NCBI RefSeq assembly: GCF_020005365.1
Contig: NZ_JACNML010000003.1
Span: 286,283 to 350,282, forward strand
Reading direction: 5' to 3'
From: Kangiella shandongensis
GTDB taxonomy: Bacteria; Pseudomonadota; Gammaproteobacteria; Enterobacterales; Kangiellaceae
DNA length: 64,000 bases
Shown here: positions 17,480 to 26,363 of the stretch, in pieces
Layout: the number at the start of each line of letters is the position of its first letter
Numbering within the stretch: position 1 is the stretch's first letter
Made by a program: the position numbers and the translations under genes
Notes under the pieces: generated by a model
Database searches by the model: none
What the model saw: the letters and a program-made list of their open reading frames with translations, nothing else
Told to the model about the DNA's origin: nothing

Positions 17480-18054
17480 AAGCACCCCTTAGTACTGTTA
17501 TCACGTTCGCCCACTTGTAAAGCTTCGCGCAAGGCAAATGCCAGGCCTTTAAAGCTGGCTTCAACCAAATGGTGATTATTATCAAAGTACTCCGTTTTGA
17601 TATGCAGCGTTATGGCGCTGTTAATGGCAAAGGTATAAAAAAAGTGCTTCCACATTTCGGTACCGATTCCGCCTAAACTTTCCCGCGAAAAAGGCAAGTC
17701 AGTGATGGCGTAAGCGCGGCCACACACATCAACCGCCACCATCAATAAGCTCGCATCCATTGGTAACAGTCGTTGTCCATAACGCACTATTTTTCCCTGC
17801 TGGCGCCATGCCTGATTGAAAGCCTGACCTAAACAGATCGCCACATCTTCTATTAGGTGATGGTCATCAACCTCCAGATCTCCTTTTGACTTTAGCGTTA
17901 AGTCCCAGCCGGCGTGAGTCGCCAGCTGATTTAGCATATGATCAAAAAATGGCAAGCCGGTGCTGATATCCACCCTTTGCTGTCCATTGATGTCCAGCGA
18001 TAAATTAATTGATGTTTCTTTCGTTTGACGTTGCAGCTTAATAACACCACTCAT
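17476..18054 (-). CDS. hisB: imidazoleglycerol-phosphate dehydratase (monofunctional HisB)
   Basis: 192 residues, the length of the stand-alone dehydratase. It lacks the N-terminal HAD-type histidinol-phosphatase domain found in E. coli HisB. The manganese-binding histidine clusters are clear: FFDHMLNQLATHAGWD, DDHHLIEDVAICLGQA, GMEMWKHFF-like (here GTEMWKHFFYTFA) and DNNHHLVEASFKGLA. It dehydrates imidazole glycerol phosphate to imidazole acetol phosphate. ATGA overlaps tie it to both neighbours. The missing phosphatase activity is most likely provided by the HAD domain fused to HisC just upstream. Confidence 0.97.
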   Translation of the reverse strand: MSGVIKLQRQTKETSINLSLDINGQQRVDISTGLPFFDHMLNQLATHAGWDLTLKSKGDLEVDDHHLIEDVAICLGQAFNQAWRQQGKIVRYGQRLLPMDASLLMVAVDVCGRAYAITDLPFSRESLGGIGTEMWKHFFYTFAINSAITLHIKTEYFDNNHHLVEASFKGLAFALREALQVGERDNSTKGCL

Positions 18055-19757
18055 AGTAAAGACTCCAACTGATTGACATCGTTTAATACCAAGTCTGCGC
18101 CATATTTGTATAAACTGTCATTGCCGATACCAATGGCAATGGCACCTGCACGATTAGCCGCCGCCATATCATCAGGAGTATCACCAAGCATCCAACCGTT
18201 TTCCTTAGAGAAGTAACGCAGTGCTTTAAGTATTCCTTCAGGACTTGGTTTCGACTGTTCTACATCATCATCGCTTATCACTAAGCTATTTCTTGCGCCA
18301 ATCATCTGCACTCCTTCCACAGCTTCGTCCTTTGGCCGACCAGTGACCACCGCAGCTTTTATTGTTCGGCTATTAGCAATAAACAACTCTGTCAGTAATT
18401 GTTGGCTGATAATTGGCTTTTCTAACGACTTATAACCTTTTGTATCTCCACTCCCCTGGTAGAAACTTTGAAAAACTTCAGTCACTTGCTGCAAACCAAC
18501 TTCAGTGCCTTGTTCATTAGTCAATTCCTGAGCTAACACCCAGTCATTATTAAACCCGCCCTGACCGCGTAGGCGCTCAATATCATCCTGCGTAACCACG
18601 TTGCCTGATAACTTCTCCACCGTCGCCTTGATGGCCGCATCATAGCTCTGGCTGGTATCGATCAAGACGCCATCCATATCGAAACAAATCAATTCGGGCT
18701 TAAGCGCTAATCGAAGCGCATTGAGTAAAGGCTTAAGGTAAAAGGGAATGGTTATCCTCAGAGCGCTTACAGCTTTGTCGTTGACCGTTAATCCCGAAAG
18801 ATTAGTTTTGATAACAATATTTCGTTTTTCACAGGCCGCTTTTATCAATCTCAATTTGCTGTCACACCCCTGAATAAATACAAAATTGGCGCTACTATCG
18901 ACCAGCTGTAAGCCGCTCGAAAATAGCAACTCGCCCACCAGCTCCCGGTTTTGAGCAATCATCTTGCTGTAATTACTAACCTCGAGTTTGGCGCTTTCTG
19001 TGAAGGCTTTCTTGGCTACCTCGATAGTCGGCGCCGGCAAGTTAAATGGCATAGCCAAAGATGCAAACTGCTTGATTATTTCAGCCTGTCCCAGTAAGTA
19101 ACCGCAGCGAATGCCTGCGAGACCAAATGCTTTCGATAAGGTGCGTAAAATAACGAGGTTGTCGAACTGCTGAATCAGTTCTAGAGAACTATCGTATGCC
19201 TTACAGGCGAACTCAATATAGGCTTCATCAAGAAAAACCTGGGCTCCCTTTGATTTAGCTTGCTGACAAACCTCAACCAAACCATCGTAAGGGATCAACT
19301 CACCAGTTGGGTTATTTGGACTGGTCAAAATTAAAATGGCTCCCTCAGACAGGCAACCAACTGCAGTATTTAAATCAATCCTCATGTCTGCCAGTGGTTC
19401 AATTAGATCGATGGAGCTGCTCCAGTTATTCTTACCGACTAGATACTGGCTAAATGCAGGTAGCGGTAAAATTAACTGACGTTTTTGTAGACAGGCGTAC
19501 TTAAACAACAGTTCAATCGCTTCATCACCGCCGTTAGTCAATAAAAGCTGCTCCTGATTCAAGCCATAAAAATTACTGACCTGAGTCTGTAAACCACTTT
19601 TATCTGGATACCGCCATAAACACTCAGTAGATATTGCTTCCTCCTCTAACCATAACGGACGACTATCTGAACGCTCGTTAAAGTCCAACTTAAGAGGCTG
19701 TACTGCGCCCCTTACCTCCTGATAGAAGTCGTCTTGGTTTTTGTATAAAGGTTTCAT
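18051..19757 (-). CDS. hisC: histidinol-phosphate aminotransferase fused to a HAD-family phosphatase
   Basis: 568 residues, against about 350 for normal HisC. Residues 1-353 are a class I/II aminotransferase: LDFNER near residue 24, TSPNNPTGE (145-153), FLDEAYIEF (175-183) and the PLP lysine Lys209 in LSKAFGLAGIRCGYL. Residues 354-568 are a HAD subfamily IA hydrolase with all motifs: CFDMDGVLID (Asp360 and Asp362), VVTGRPKDE (motif II, Thr472), SKPSPEGI (Lys503) and LGDTPDDM (acidic motif IV). The two would perform consecutive steps, transamination of imidazole acetol phosphate and dephosphorylation of histidinol phosphate. The start overlaps hisG by ATGA and the end overlaps hisB the same way. 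Phosphatase specificity is inferred from context. Confidence 0.93.
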   Translation of the reverse strand: MKPLYKNQDDFYQEVRGAVQPLKLDFNERSDSRPLWLEEEAISTECLWRYPDKSGLQTQVSNFYGLNQEQLLLTNGGDEAIELLFKYACLQKRQLILPLPAFSQYLVGKNNWSSSIDLIEPLADMRIDLNTAVGCLSEGAILILTSPNNPTGELIPYDGLVEVCQQAKSKGAQVFLDEAYIEFACKAYDSSLELIQQFDNLVILRTLSKAFGLAGIRCGYLLGQAEIIKQFASLAMPFNLPAPTIEVAKKAFTESAKLEVSNYSKMIAQNRELVGELLFSSGLQLVDSSANFVFIQGCDSKLRLIKAACEKRNIVIKTNLSGLTVNDKAVSALRITIPFYLKPLLNALRLALKPELICFDMDGVLIDTSQSYDAAIKATVEKLSGNVVTQDDIERLRGQGGFNNDWVLAQELTNEQGTEVGLQQVTEVFQSFYQGSGDTKGYKSLEKPIISQQLLTELFIANSRTIKAAVVTGRPKDEAVEGVQMIGARNSLVISDDDVEQSKPSPEGILKALRYFSKENGWMLGDTPDDMAAANRAGAIAIGIGNDSLYKYGADLVLNDVNQLESLL

Positions 19758-20602
19758 AGCGCTTTCCTGATTGGTGTTTCAAGAATATCGGTGGCACCCG
19801 CCGAAATCAGCTGCGGTAACAAGTCTTTTATCAACTTACGTTCAATCGCCGCCTTAATTGCGAACCCTTCCTCATTATATAACTCACTAACGGTTGGTGA
19901 GCGCATGGCAGGCAATAAATCGACCACCTGCTGCACATTATCCTTACTACAATTCATTTCCAGTAACACACGTTTGCGTCCATTCATCACGCCGCGCATT
20001 AATAGCAACAAGTCATCGATTTGTTTTTTCTTTTCAGGATCCTGAAGCGTCTCTTTATTCGCAATAAACTGAGTCGAGCTTTCGATTACTGTATCAACAA
20101 TTTTTAACCGATTGGCGCGAATGGTCGAACCAGTGCTGGTGTTATCAATGATCATATCGGCATCTTCTGGAGGGAAGACTTCGGTAGCACCATAAGCTCG
20201 CAGCAACTTAAAAGGAATTCCGAGTTTGGAAAGGTAATCATTAGCAATCTTCTTATACTCTGAAGCGACAATAATATTTCGCTGCTTCACTTCCTCCCAG
20301 TTCCAATTTTCGGGAATACACGACACCAGGCGTACCGGGTTAAAACCCAAGTCCATTAAAACCTCAACATCAGCTTCCTGCTCAATAACCCAGTCCATGC
20401 CAGCAAAGCCAATATCATGTTGTCCCAAAGCCACCATCTCTGGAATATTCTGGCTTTTCAACAACTTCACTTCGATGTCACACCCATAAAGCGTTGGTCG
20501 ATAATTGCGGCTATCTCCTACTAAGGTCAAACCCACCTCTGATAACAGGTCTTCAACCTTGTTGAACAGCTTCCCTTTCGGGACCACCATTTTTAATGTC
20601 AT
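19754..20602 (-). CDS. hisG: ATP phosphoribosyltransferase, long form
   Basis: 282 residues from the ATG at 20602. A GTG one codon earlier is open, but AGGAG stands 7 bases before the ATG. It condenses ATP and PRPP, the committed and feedback-regulated step of histidine synthesis. Catalytic-core pieces seen: PKGKLFNKVEDLL, FAGMDWVIEQ, and the PRPP loop IIDNTSTGSTIRANRL. The last 70 residues (MNCSKDNVQQVVDLLPAM onward to ATDILETPI) form the ACT-like regulatory domain of the long form, so no HisZ partner is required. It is the first structural gene after a double attenuator leader and is coupled by ATGA overlap to the hisC fusion. Confidence 0.97.
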   Translation of the reverse strand: MTLKMVVPKGKLFNKVEDLLSEVGLTLVGDSRNYRPTLYGCDIEVKLLKSQNIPEMVALGQHDIGFAGMDWVIEQEADVEVLMDLGFNPVRLVSCIPENWNWEEVKQRNIIVASEYKKIANDYLSKLGIPFKLLRAYGATEVFPPEDADMIIDNTSTGSTIRANRLKIVDTVIESSTQFIANKETLQDPEKKKQIDDLLLLMRGVMNGRKRVLLEMNCSKDNVQQVVDLLPAMRSPTVSELYNEEGFAIKAAIERKLIKDLLPQLISAGATDILETPIRKAL

Positions 20603-20633
20603 CACTACTCTCCTAAAAATCTACATATACCTG

Positions 20634-20672
20634 AAAACAAAAAAGCCCGTTGTCCTTTCGGAGCAACGGGCT
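20634..20672 (-). terminator. his attenuator 2: terminator hairpin
   Basis: Read on the minus strand the stem is AGCCCGTTG...CAACGGGCT with an inner TCC/GGA part and a GAAA loop, followed by TTTTTTGTTTTC. The run of U lies only on the minus side, so it acts toward hisG. The 5' arm contains CCGTTGCTC, which can pair with GAGCGACGG in leader peptide 2 (20717-20725): nine pairs with one G-U. That alternative pairing would destroy the terminator, which is the antiterminator logic of an amino-acid attenuator. Confidence 0.85.
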
Positions 20673-20704
20673 GGAAACCTATTAATGAGTATTTTAATCA
20701 AGCA

Positions 20705-20773
20705 TTACTCATCCCACCGTCGCTCGCGCAGTGTATGATGGTGATGATGATGTAACTGGCTGATTAATATCAC
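20705..20773 (-). CDS. hisL: his leader peptide 2 (six consecutive His codons)
   Basis: A 22-residue open frame, GTG start at 20773 and TAA at 20705, encoding MILISQL, then six His, then TLRERRWDE. The start has an AAGG ribosome site 8 bases upstream. The six contiguous His codons (CAT CAT CAT CAC CAT CAT) followed by an antiterminator segment and then a U-tailed hairpin 33 bases after the stop codon are what define a his attenuator. Ribosome stalling at uncharged tRNA-His would expose the 20717-20725 segment. Too short for standard gene callers. Confidence 0.8.
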   Translation of the reverse strand: MILISQLHHHHHHTLRERRWDE

Positions 20774-20814
20774 TTTAATAACCTTTTCTAAAACCTGAAC
20801 TTATCTCTAAACCA

Positions 20815-20844
20815 TAAAAAAAGCCCCGCTCAATTGGCGGGGCT
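20815..20844 (-). terminator. his attenuator 1: terminator hairpin
   Basis: On the minus strand the stem is AGCCCCGC / GCGGGGCT with a seven-base loop, followed by seven to eight T residues, a strong Rho-independent terminator directed toward hisG. Its 5' arm and loop contain CCGCCAA (plus-strand TTGGCGG at 20834-20840), which is perfectly complementary to TTGGCGG inside leader peptide 1 (plus-strand CCGCCAA at 20892-20898). It lies 31 bases after the stop codon of leader 1 and upstream of leader 2. Confidence 0.88.
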
Positions 20845-20874
20845 TTCAGGAAATCTTTAATCTCGACTACATTA

Positions 20875-20949
20875 TTAAAGACAACAGCTCACCGCCAACG
20901 CATTTACGTGGTGATGATGGTGATGGCGAGTGTTCAATAATGTATTCAT
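20875..20949 (-). CDS. hisL: his leader peptide 1 (six consecutive His codons)
   Basis: A 24-residue frame, ATG at 20949 and TAA at 20875: MNTLLNTR, six His, VNALAVSCCL. The His codons are CAT CAC CAT CAT CAC CAC. The segment CGCCA over Arg8-His9 (plus strand 20924-20928) can pair with TGGCG of the antiterminator at 20892-20898, and that antiterminator pairs with the terminator arm, giving the full 1:2, 2:3 and 3:4 set of alternative stems of a classical attenuator. No Shine-Dalgarno sequence precedes the ATG, and an in-frame TAA stands four codons upstream, so the start cannot be moved much. Confidence 0.85.
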   Translation of the reverse strand: MNTLLNTRHHHHHHVNALAVSCCL

Positions 20950-20957
20950 ATGCAGTG

Positions 20958-20986
20958 ATTAAAACTTATCCGAATGAACCTGTCAA
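20958..20986 (-). promoter_or_regulatory. sigma-70 promoter of the his operon
   Basis: On the minus strand a perfect -35 TTGACA (20986-20981) is followed after exactly 17 bases by TTTAAT (20963-20958) as -10. Predicted transcription start is about 20951, just two or three bases before the ATG of leader peptide 1. No better promoter was seen between this and hisG. Confidence 0.75.
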
Positions 20987-21007
20987 TCCTTTTGAAATAA
21001 TAAAAAG

Positions 21008-21460
21008 TTATATCTCTCTGGTCATAAATAAGCTGTATGGATCCTTCTTATACTCTGCAAAAGGTCCGCACTCCTCAAAGCCATACTTGCGGTAGAGTCG
21101 GACTGCTGGCTGAAAAGCCTCGTTGGTTCCAGTCTCCAGGCTAATTCGACGATAGTCCCGCTTTTTACCCGCGGCTAACATTGTAGTCAGAATCATATTA
21201 GCAACGCCTTCTCTTAAAAAAGCCTTAGCCGTACGCATCGATTTAATCTCAGCATGCTCAGGCGATAATTCTTTCAAGGCACCACAACCGATGATTTCCT
21301 CATTCTGCCAAGCACTCCAGAAGGTAATAGCCGGCTCCTTTAACTCCGACTCCTCGAGCGCATGAATACTCTCCGGTGGAGAGTATTCGTACATTTCTTT
21401 GCGATGTTCTAATAATAACGTGATAACCTTGCCGTCTCGTAAATTATCGACTTTAATCAT
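21008..21460 (-). CDS. GNAT-family N-acetyltransferase (YsnE-like)
   Basis: 150 residues from the ATG at 21460, where the protein starts like the B. subtilis YsnE type (MIKVDNL). The frame is open 11 codons further upstream. Family pieces: SPPESIHAL (residues 27-35), ITFWSAW, IIGCGALKEL, EIKSMRTAKAFLREGVA with the acetyl-CoA loop (R-x-x-G-V/I-A), RISLETGTNEAFQPAVRLYRKYGF (split here: RISLETG, AVRLYRKYGF). These soluble acetyltransferases act on small amines or auxin-like precursors; the substrate is unknown. It lies between glnK and the his promoter in the same orientation and may be the last gene of the amtB-glnK unit (32-bp gap). Confidence 0.85.
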   Translation of the reverse strand: MIKVDNLRDGKVITLLLEHRKEMYEYSPPESIHALEESELKEPAITFWSAWQNEEIIGCGALKELSPEHAEIKSMRTAKAFLREGVANMILTTMLAAGKKRDYRRISLETGTNEAFQPAVRLYRKYGFEECGPFAEYKKDPYSLFMTREI

Positions 21461-21492
21461 ACAATCACGCATCACTCTCACTTCTAACCTCA

Positions 21493-23101
<1,609 letters not shown>

Positions 23102-23173
23102 AAGTTCCCCCAAAGTTCCTATTTATAAATAACACGGTGACAAAGGAGTTAGAACAGTGGAGCCACCTAGTTA

Positions 23174-23190
23174 TGCACCGTCATGGTGCA
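23174..23190. promoter_or_regulatory. NtrC-like binding site 1 upstream of amtB
   Basis: TGCACC-N5-GGTGCA, which matches the NtrC consensus TGCACCA-N3-TGGTGCA at all but one position of the second half (C for T). It lies 73 bases before the amtB start. A convincing sigma-54 -24/-12 pair was not found between it and the gene; the best is TGGCTCcactgTTCT (23165-23151), which lacks the conserved GC. Confidence 0.6.
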
Positions 23191-23210
23191 ATACGGGCTC
23201 AAGAAATAGA

Positions 23211-23233
23211 AAAGGCACCAAAATGGTGCCTTT
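23211..23233. promoter_or_regulatory. NtrC-like box 2 that also forms a terminator-like hairpin
   Basis: A perfect 10-bp inverted repeat AAAGGCACCA-AAA-TGGTGCCTTT. The core GCACCA-N3-TGGTGC is an exact match to the inner 15 bases of the NtrC consensus, and its centre is 40 bp from box 1. It stands 26 bases beyond the stop codon of the metallopeptidase gene, so it may also end that transcript; the following TTTTCTATTTC on the minus strand is a moderate U tract. Both uses are possible. Confidence 0.55.
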
Positions 23234-23258
23234 AATTTATAGATTAACGGATTAAAGG

Positions 23259-26200
23259 TCAGTAGGGCCAGGTGCCACTGCCATCGATCAGCTGGCGCGA
23301 CTTATCCAGTCCTAGACAGTAGTCTGATTCATTGGCTAAGTAGAAGTAGCGCGGTAATACCGAAAAGCCATAGCTCGCCACCTGCTGTTCAGCTGCGTCA
23401 GAGAAATCGAGTCCCCACAGCGAGAAGTAGTCCCGGGTATCTCTTTTCATGGCAAAAGCACTGCTGATCAACATCCAGTCATTACTGCTAATACTATTCG
23501 CCTGCTCACGCGTCCACCCGGCAAAGCCAAGGTTGTCTCGCATCGCGTTCCAGTCAGTATCATTGCCACGCGCTTTACGAAACTCTCGCTCCAGAATATG
23601 CAGTCGTGGCCACAACTGCCAACCATCACCCAAAGCGCCATCTCCCTGCGCCGACATCATTAGCTGCAGATAGAATGCAGCACCTCGACTCCAGCTGGAT
23701 AAGTTAGCACTCTGCATGTAGGCAAAGGGATCGGCTTCATTACGACTTTGCTGTAGGTGGTTAAAGAGCTCTTCAAACGGTAAGCTCTGACAACTCGGCG
23801 CATTTCCCGTCTCAAGGTGGAACTGACTCTTAGCGTAGTAAGAGTATGGATTGGTTGTAGTATGAACTTCCCAGCCACTAAAGCGGAATAAGGAGCGTTC
23901 CAGTCCGTGGCCAATTTCATGGATATCGCCATGACCGACCGGGTTGAAAGACCAGTAGGCATCGTATGGGTTGCCCGAGCAACCATAGCCGCAATTTGCC
24001 TGATCCGCGTTCATGTGTTTTACCTGATCGATGGACGCAATAGTCAGGTTATGGTTTTGTGTAAAGCTTGTCACTTCAGTGTTCAGATCAATACCAGGGC
24101 CTGAGTAACCCGCCAGGCCCAGTGCAAAATTATGAGCATAGCGCATGGTAGCCAGGGCAACGCTGTTAGCATCAGGCCATAATGGGTCGCTTAACGTTTC
24201 CTGCATTTTCTCTGTGGTCGAATGCACTTCAAAGCTCGGTGTGATCAGCTCAGCCCAGTCATAGTTTTCGGCGTTAACGGCTTGAGCAAAAGCTGCACTG
24301 TCGGCTTCTTCACGCCACACCGGGTGTTGCCCAATAGTGGCAAACTCAAACTTCACCGCAACATCTTTTACATCAAACCCAACCTGAACCGGTCCACCAT
24401 GAGTCGAAATCAGGCTTAATGTCTCACCCGGTTTAATTTCGATGTCCGTTGTACGCAGGAATTTGGGACGATTGTAGGAGTTTTCGTTAAATTCGTGCGT
24501 CGCGCCGCTACGTAGAGTATTGATAAAAATTTTGGTCTGTACGGCATTGGAGTCCTGTCGTGTCACTTCAAACTTTTGACCTGGCAAGGCGTAGACACCA
24601 GCGGTTCTAAATGGTGGCTTGCTGGTTAACTCTACCACTTTGCTTGACGGCGTAATATGGCTGAAGTCACTACGACTGAAGTTACCTAAGTCGGCCTGTG
24701 CAGGAGCAATATCTCGATTCATATAGACCGCATGATCAGCATACATTGACTTTAAGAAATCGGTAGTCGGAGTCGCTATCTTATCCATCGGATATTGAAC
24801 CGACTGACGGTAAAAGTCCGCCAGCAGCATTAGAATTTTCTCATAGCGATAATGTGTTGATGAGAATATCGAAATTTTTTGTCTATCCAGGCGACGGAAA
24901 TAGTTTTGAACAACTTTAGCAGCCTGTAAGAAGTTGGAGTCATAGTTGGACTCGGCCGGACAGCTTTTATCGTCACAAAGACCGAGGTTAATATTAAAAC
25001 TCTGGTTTTTGAATTGGCTAAGCAGATCTTTTACACTAGCAACATCTTCAGGCAATACGGCGTACTGACTGGAGCCATCATACTGGCTCAGAGACTGGCG
25101 TTGCCAGTAATTATCGCCCTCATAGTAGACATTAAATAATGGAAATAATGTCTGAGCTAACTCACCATTATTGCCGTCATGGTGCAGGTAGAGCACAGAT
25201 ACACCAGATTCCATTGCCTGTTTAACCGCATTTGCTACTGCAGAGGCACTGGCACCATCCAAGACCTGCGAGACAATCAGTAAATCAGTGTCCTCGCTAA
25301 TACAACCGCTCAAAGCAGCACCATTACACTCGGTGGCTGCATTAAAAGTTGCGGTATCCGGGTAATAGTTTTGCAACCACTCCCGGGTAGCGATCTGATC
25401 CGGAAAATAATAGCTTTGACCTAAGTGAGCCATGGCTACTTTAAAAGGCTGAGCGTCCAGGTCATCACGTCTGGTTAACCAGCTTAAGCTATTTTGTAGA
25501 AACTGCTGCATCTGGGTGTTCACAGACGCAGGATTACTCTTCCAGGTTCGCATCGGGTTACTGCCCAAAACAAAATAGCGTGTGTCCTCGGCTTTACCCA
25601 CGATTCCCAATGTTCTGTTATTAACCGAATAACTGTCATTGGTTACGGCATTGGATATCAGTATTGGGTGGTTAAAGCCAAAAGTGCCGCTCAATAATGC
25701 TGCATCATGCGTTGGATCCCAGTCTATCTGGCTGAGACTGTTCGACACGACCTCACCATTGTCCCCAAGCTGGAATAACTTGACCAGCGCGTCGTCGAAA
25801 GCAGTTTGATTATCATTAATCGTCGTAAGCGCACCGTCTAAATACACCTGCTCCTCTTCGACAATTGACGCCTTACCAGTACGTATCGCTTCCTCGAGAG
25901 GATCATAATTAACCGTCATAGAAAGATTAAGGCTGTCGCTGAGGTCGCCATCGGATACCTTAATGGTGATATCTTCAACCATGCCGACATCTTGGGCGGA
26001 AGGTGTGCCAGTCAGGGCTCCGGTTGCGTCATCAAAGTTAAGCCAGTCAGGCTTATTCTCGATGCTCAGCGTTAACTCGTCACCGTCGGGATCATCGACG
26101 GATGGCATGAATTCATAACTCGAGCCTTCAACAGCAGGCTCAGGCTCTCCGGTAATGGTTGGTTTCTGGTTTGTTGACTCGTTACTATCACCGTCTTCAT

Positions 26201-26270
26201 CTCCCCCGCCACCGCAGGCAACTGCAGCGACCAGCAACAATAACAGCCAACTCTTTCTTAGTATTATCAT
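23259..26270 (-). CDS. large lipoprotein metallopeptidase, M60/ImpA-like
   Basis: 1003 residues. A lipoprotein signal (MIILRKSWLLLLLVAAVAC) is followed by a GGGGDEDGDSNE acidic linker, then an Ig/cadherin-like putative binding domain (about residues 36-120: DPDGDELTLSI, ATGALTGTP, VSDGDLSDS). Central parts are long and without a clear domain. The zinc motif is HEIGHGLE with His784, Glu785 and His788, and EELFNHLQQ further on may hold the third ligand. The motif and size suggest the M60-like or ImpA-type mucin-directed gluzincin/zincin families. It is probably displayed on the outer membrane facing outward. It is on its own between amtB and ispD. Assignment to the exact peptidase family is from the motif, not from a search. 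Confidence 0.72.
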   Translation of the reverse strand: MIILRKSWLLLLLVAAVACGGGGDEDGDSNESTNQKPTITGEPEPAVEGSSYEFMPSVDDPDGDELTLSIENKPDWLNFDDATGALTGTPSAQDVGMVEDITIKVSDGDLSDSLNLSMTVNYDPLEEAIRTGKASIVEEEQVYLDGALTTINDNQTAFDDALVKLFQLGDNGEVVSNSLSQIDWDPTHDAALLSGTFGFNHPILISNAVTNDSYSVNNRTLGIVGKAEDTRYFVLGSNPMRTWKSNPASVNTQMQQFLQNSLSWLTRRDDLDAQPFKVAMAHLGQSYYFPDQIATREWLQNYYPDTATFNAATECNGAALSGCISEDTDLLIVSQVLDGASASAVANAVKQAMESGVSVLYLHHDGNNGELAQTLFPLFNVYYEGDNYWQRQSLSQYDGSSQYAVLPEDVASVKDLLSQFKNQSFNINLGLCDDKSCPAESNYDSNFLQAAKVVQNYFRRLDRQKISIFSSTHYRYEKILMLLADFYRQSVQYPMDKIATPTTDFLKSMYADHAVYMNRDIAPAQADLGNFSRSDFSHITPSSKVVELTSKPPFRTAGVYALPGQKFEVTRQDSNAVQTKIFINTLRSGATHEFNENSYNRPKFLRTTDIEIKPGETLSLISTHGGPVQVGFDVKDVAVKFEFATIGQHPVWREEADSAAFAQAVNAENYDWAELITPSFEVHSTTEKMQETLSDPLWPDANSVALATMRYAHNFALGLAGYSGPGIDLNTEVTSFTQNHNLTIASIDQVKHMNADQANCGYGCSGNPYDAYWSFNPVGHGDIHEIGHGLERSLFRFSGWEVHTTTNPYSYYAKSQFHLETGNAPSCQSLPFEELFNHLQQSRNEADPFAYMQSANLSSWSRGAAFYLQLMMSAQGDGALGDGWQLWPRLHILEREFRKARGNDTDWNAMRDNLGFAGWTREQANSISSNDWMLISSAFAMKRDTRDYFSLWGLDFSDAAEQQVASYGFSVLPRYFYLANESDYCLGLDKSRQLIDGSGTWPY

Positions 26271-26363
26271 GGTGTTTTATGAGTTGGTTTATGTGAAGCT
26301 AGAAAATATAGACTGTAGAGCAACAGTGCAAACTGTTTGACGGTTTATCCGGAAAAGTGTGAA

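Noticed and set aside
20705..20949. ATG/GTG-rich triplet runs as a simple microsatellite
   Set aside because: On the minus strand they are runs of His codons inside two short frames with complementary antiterminators and terminators, which explains them fully.
23151..23165. sigma-54 promoter for amtB
   Set aside because: TGGCTCcactgTTCT matches the -24 part only; the -12 GC is absent and the NtrC box would be too close.
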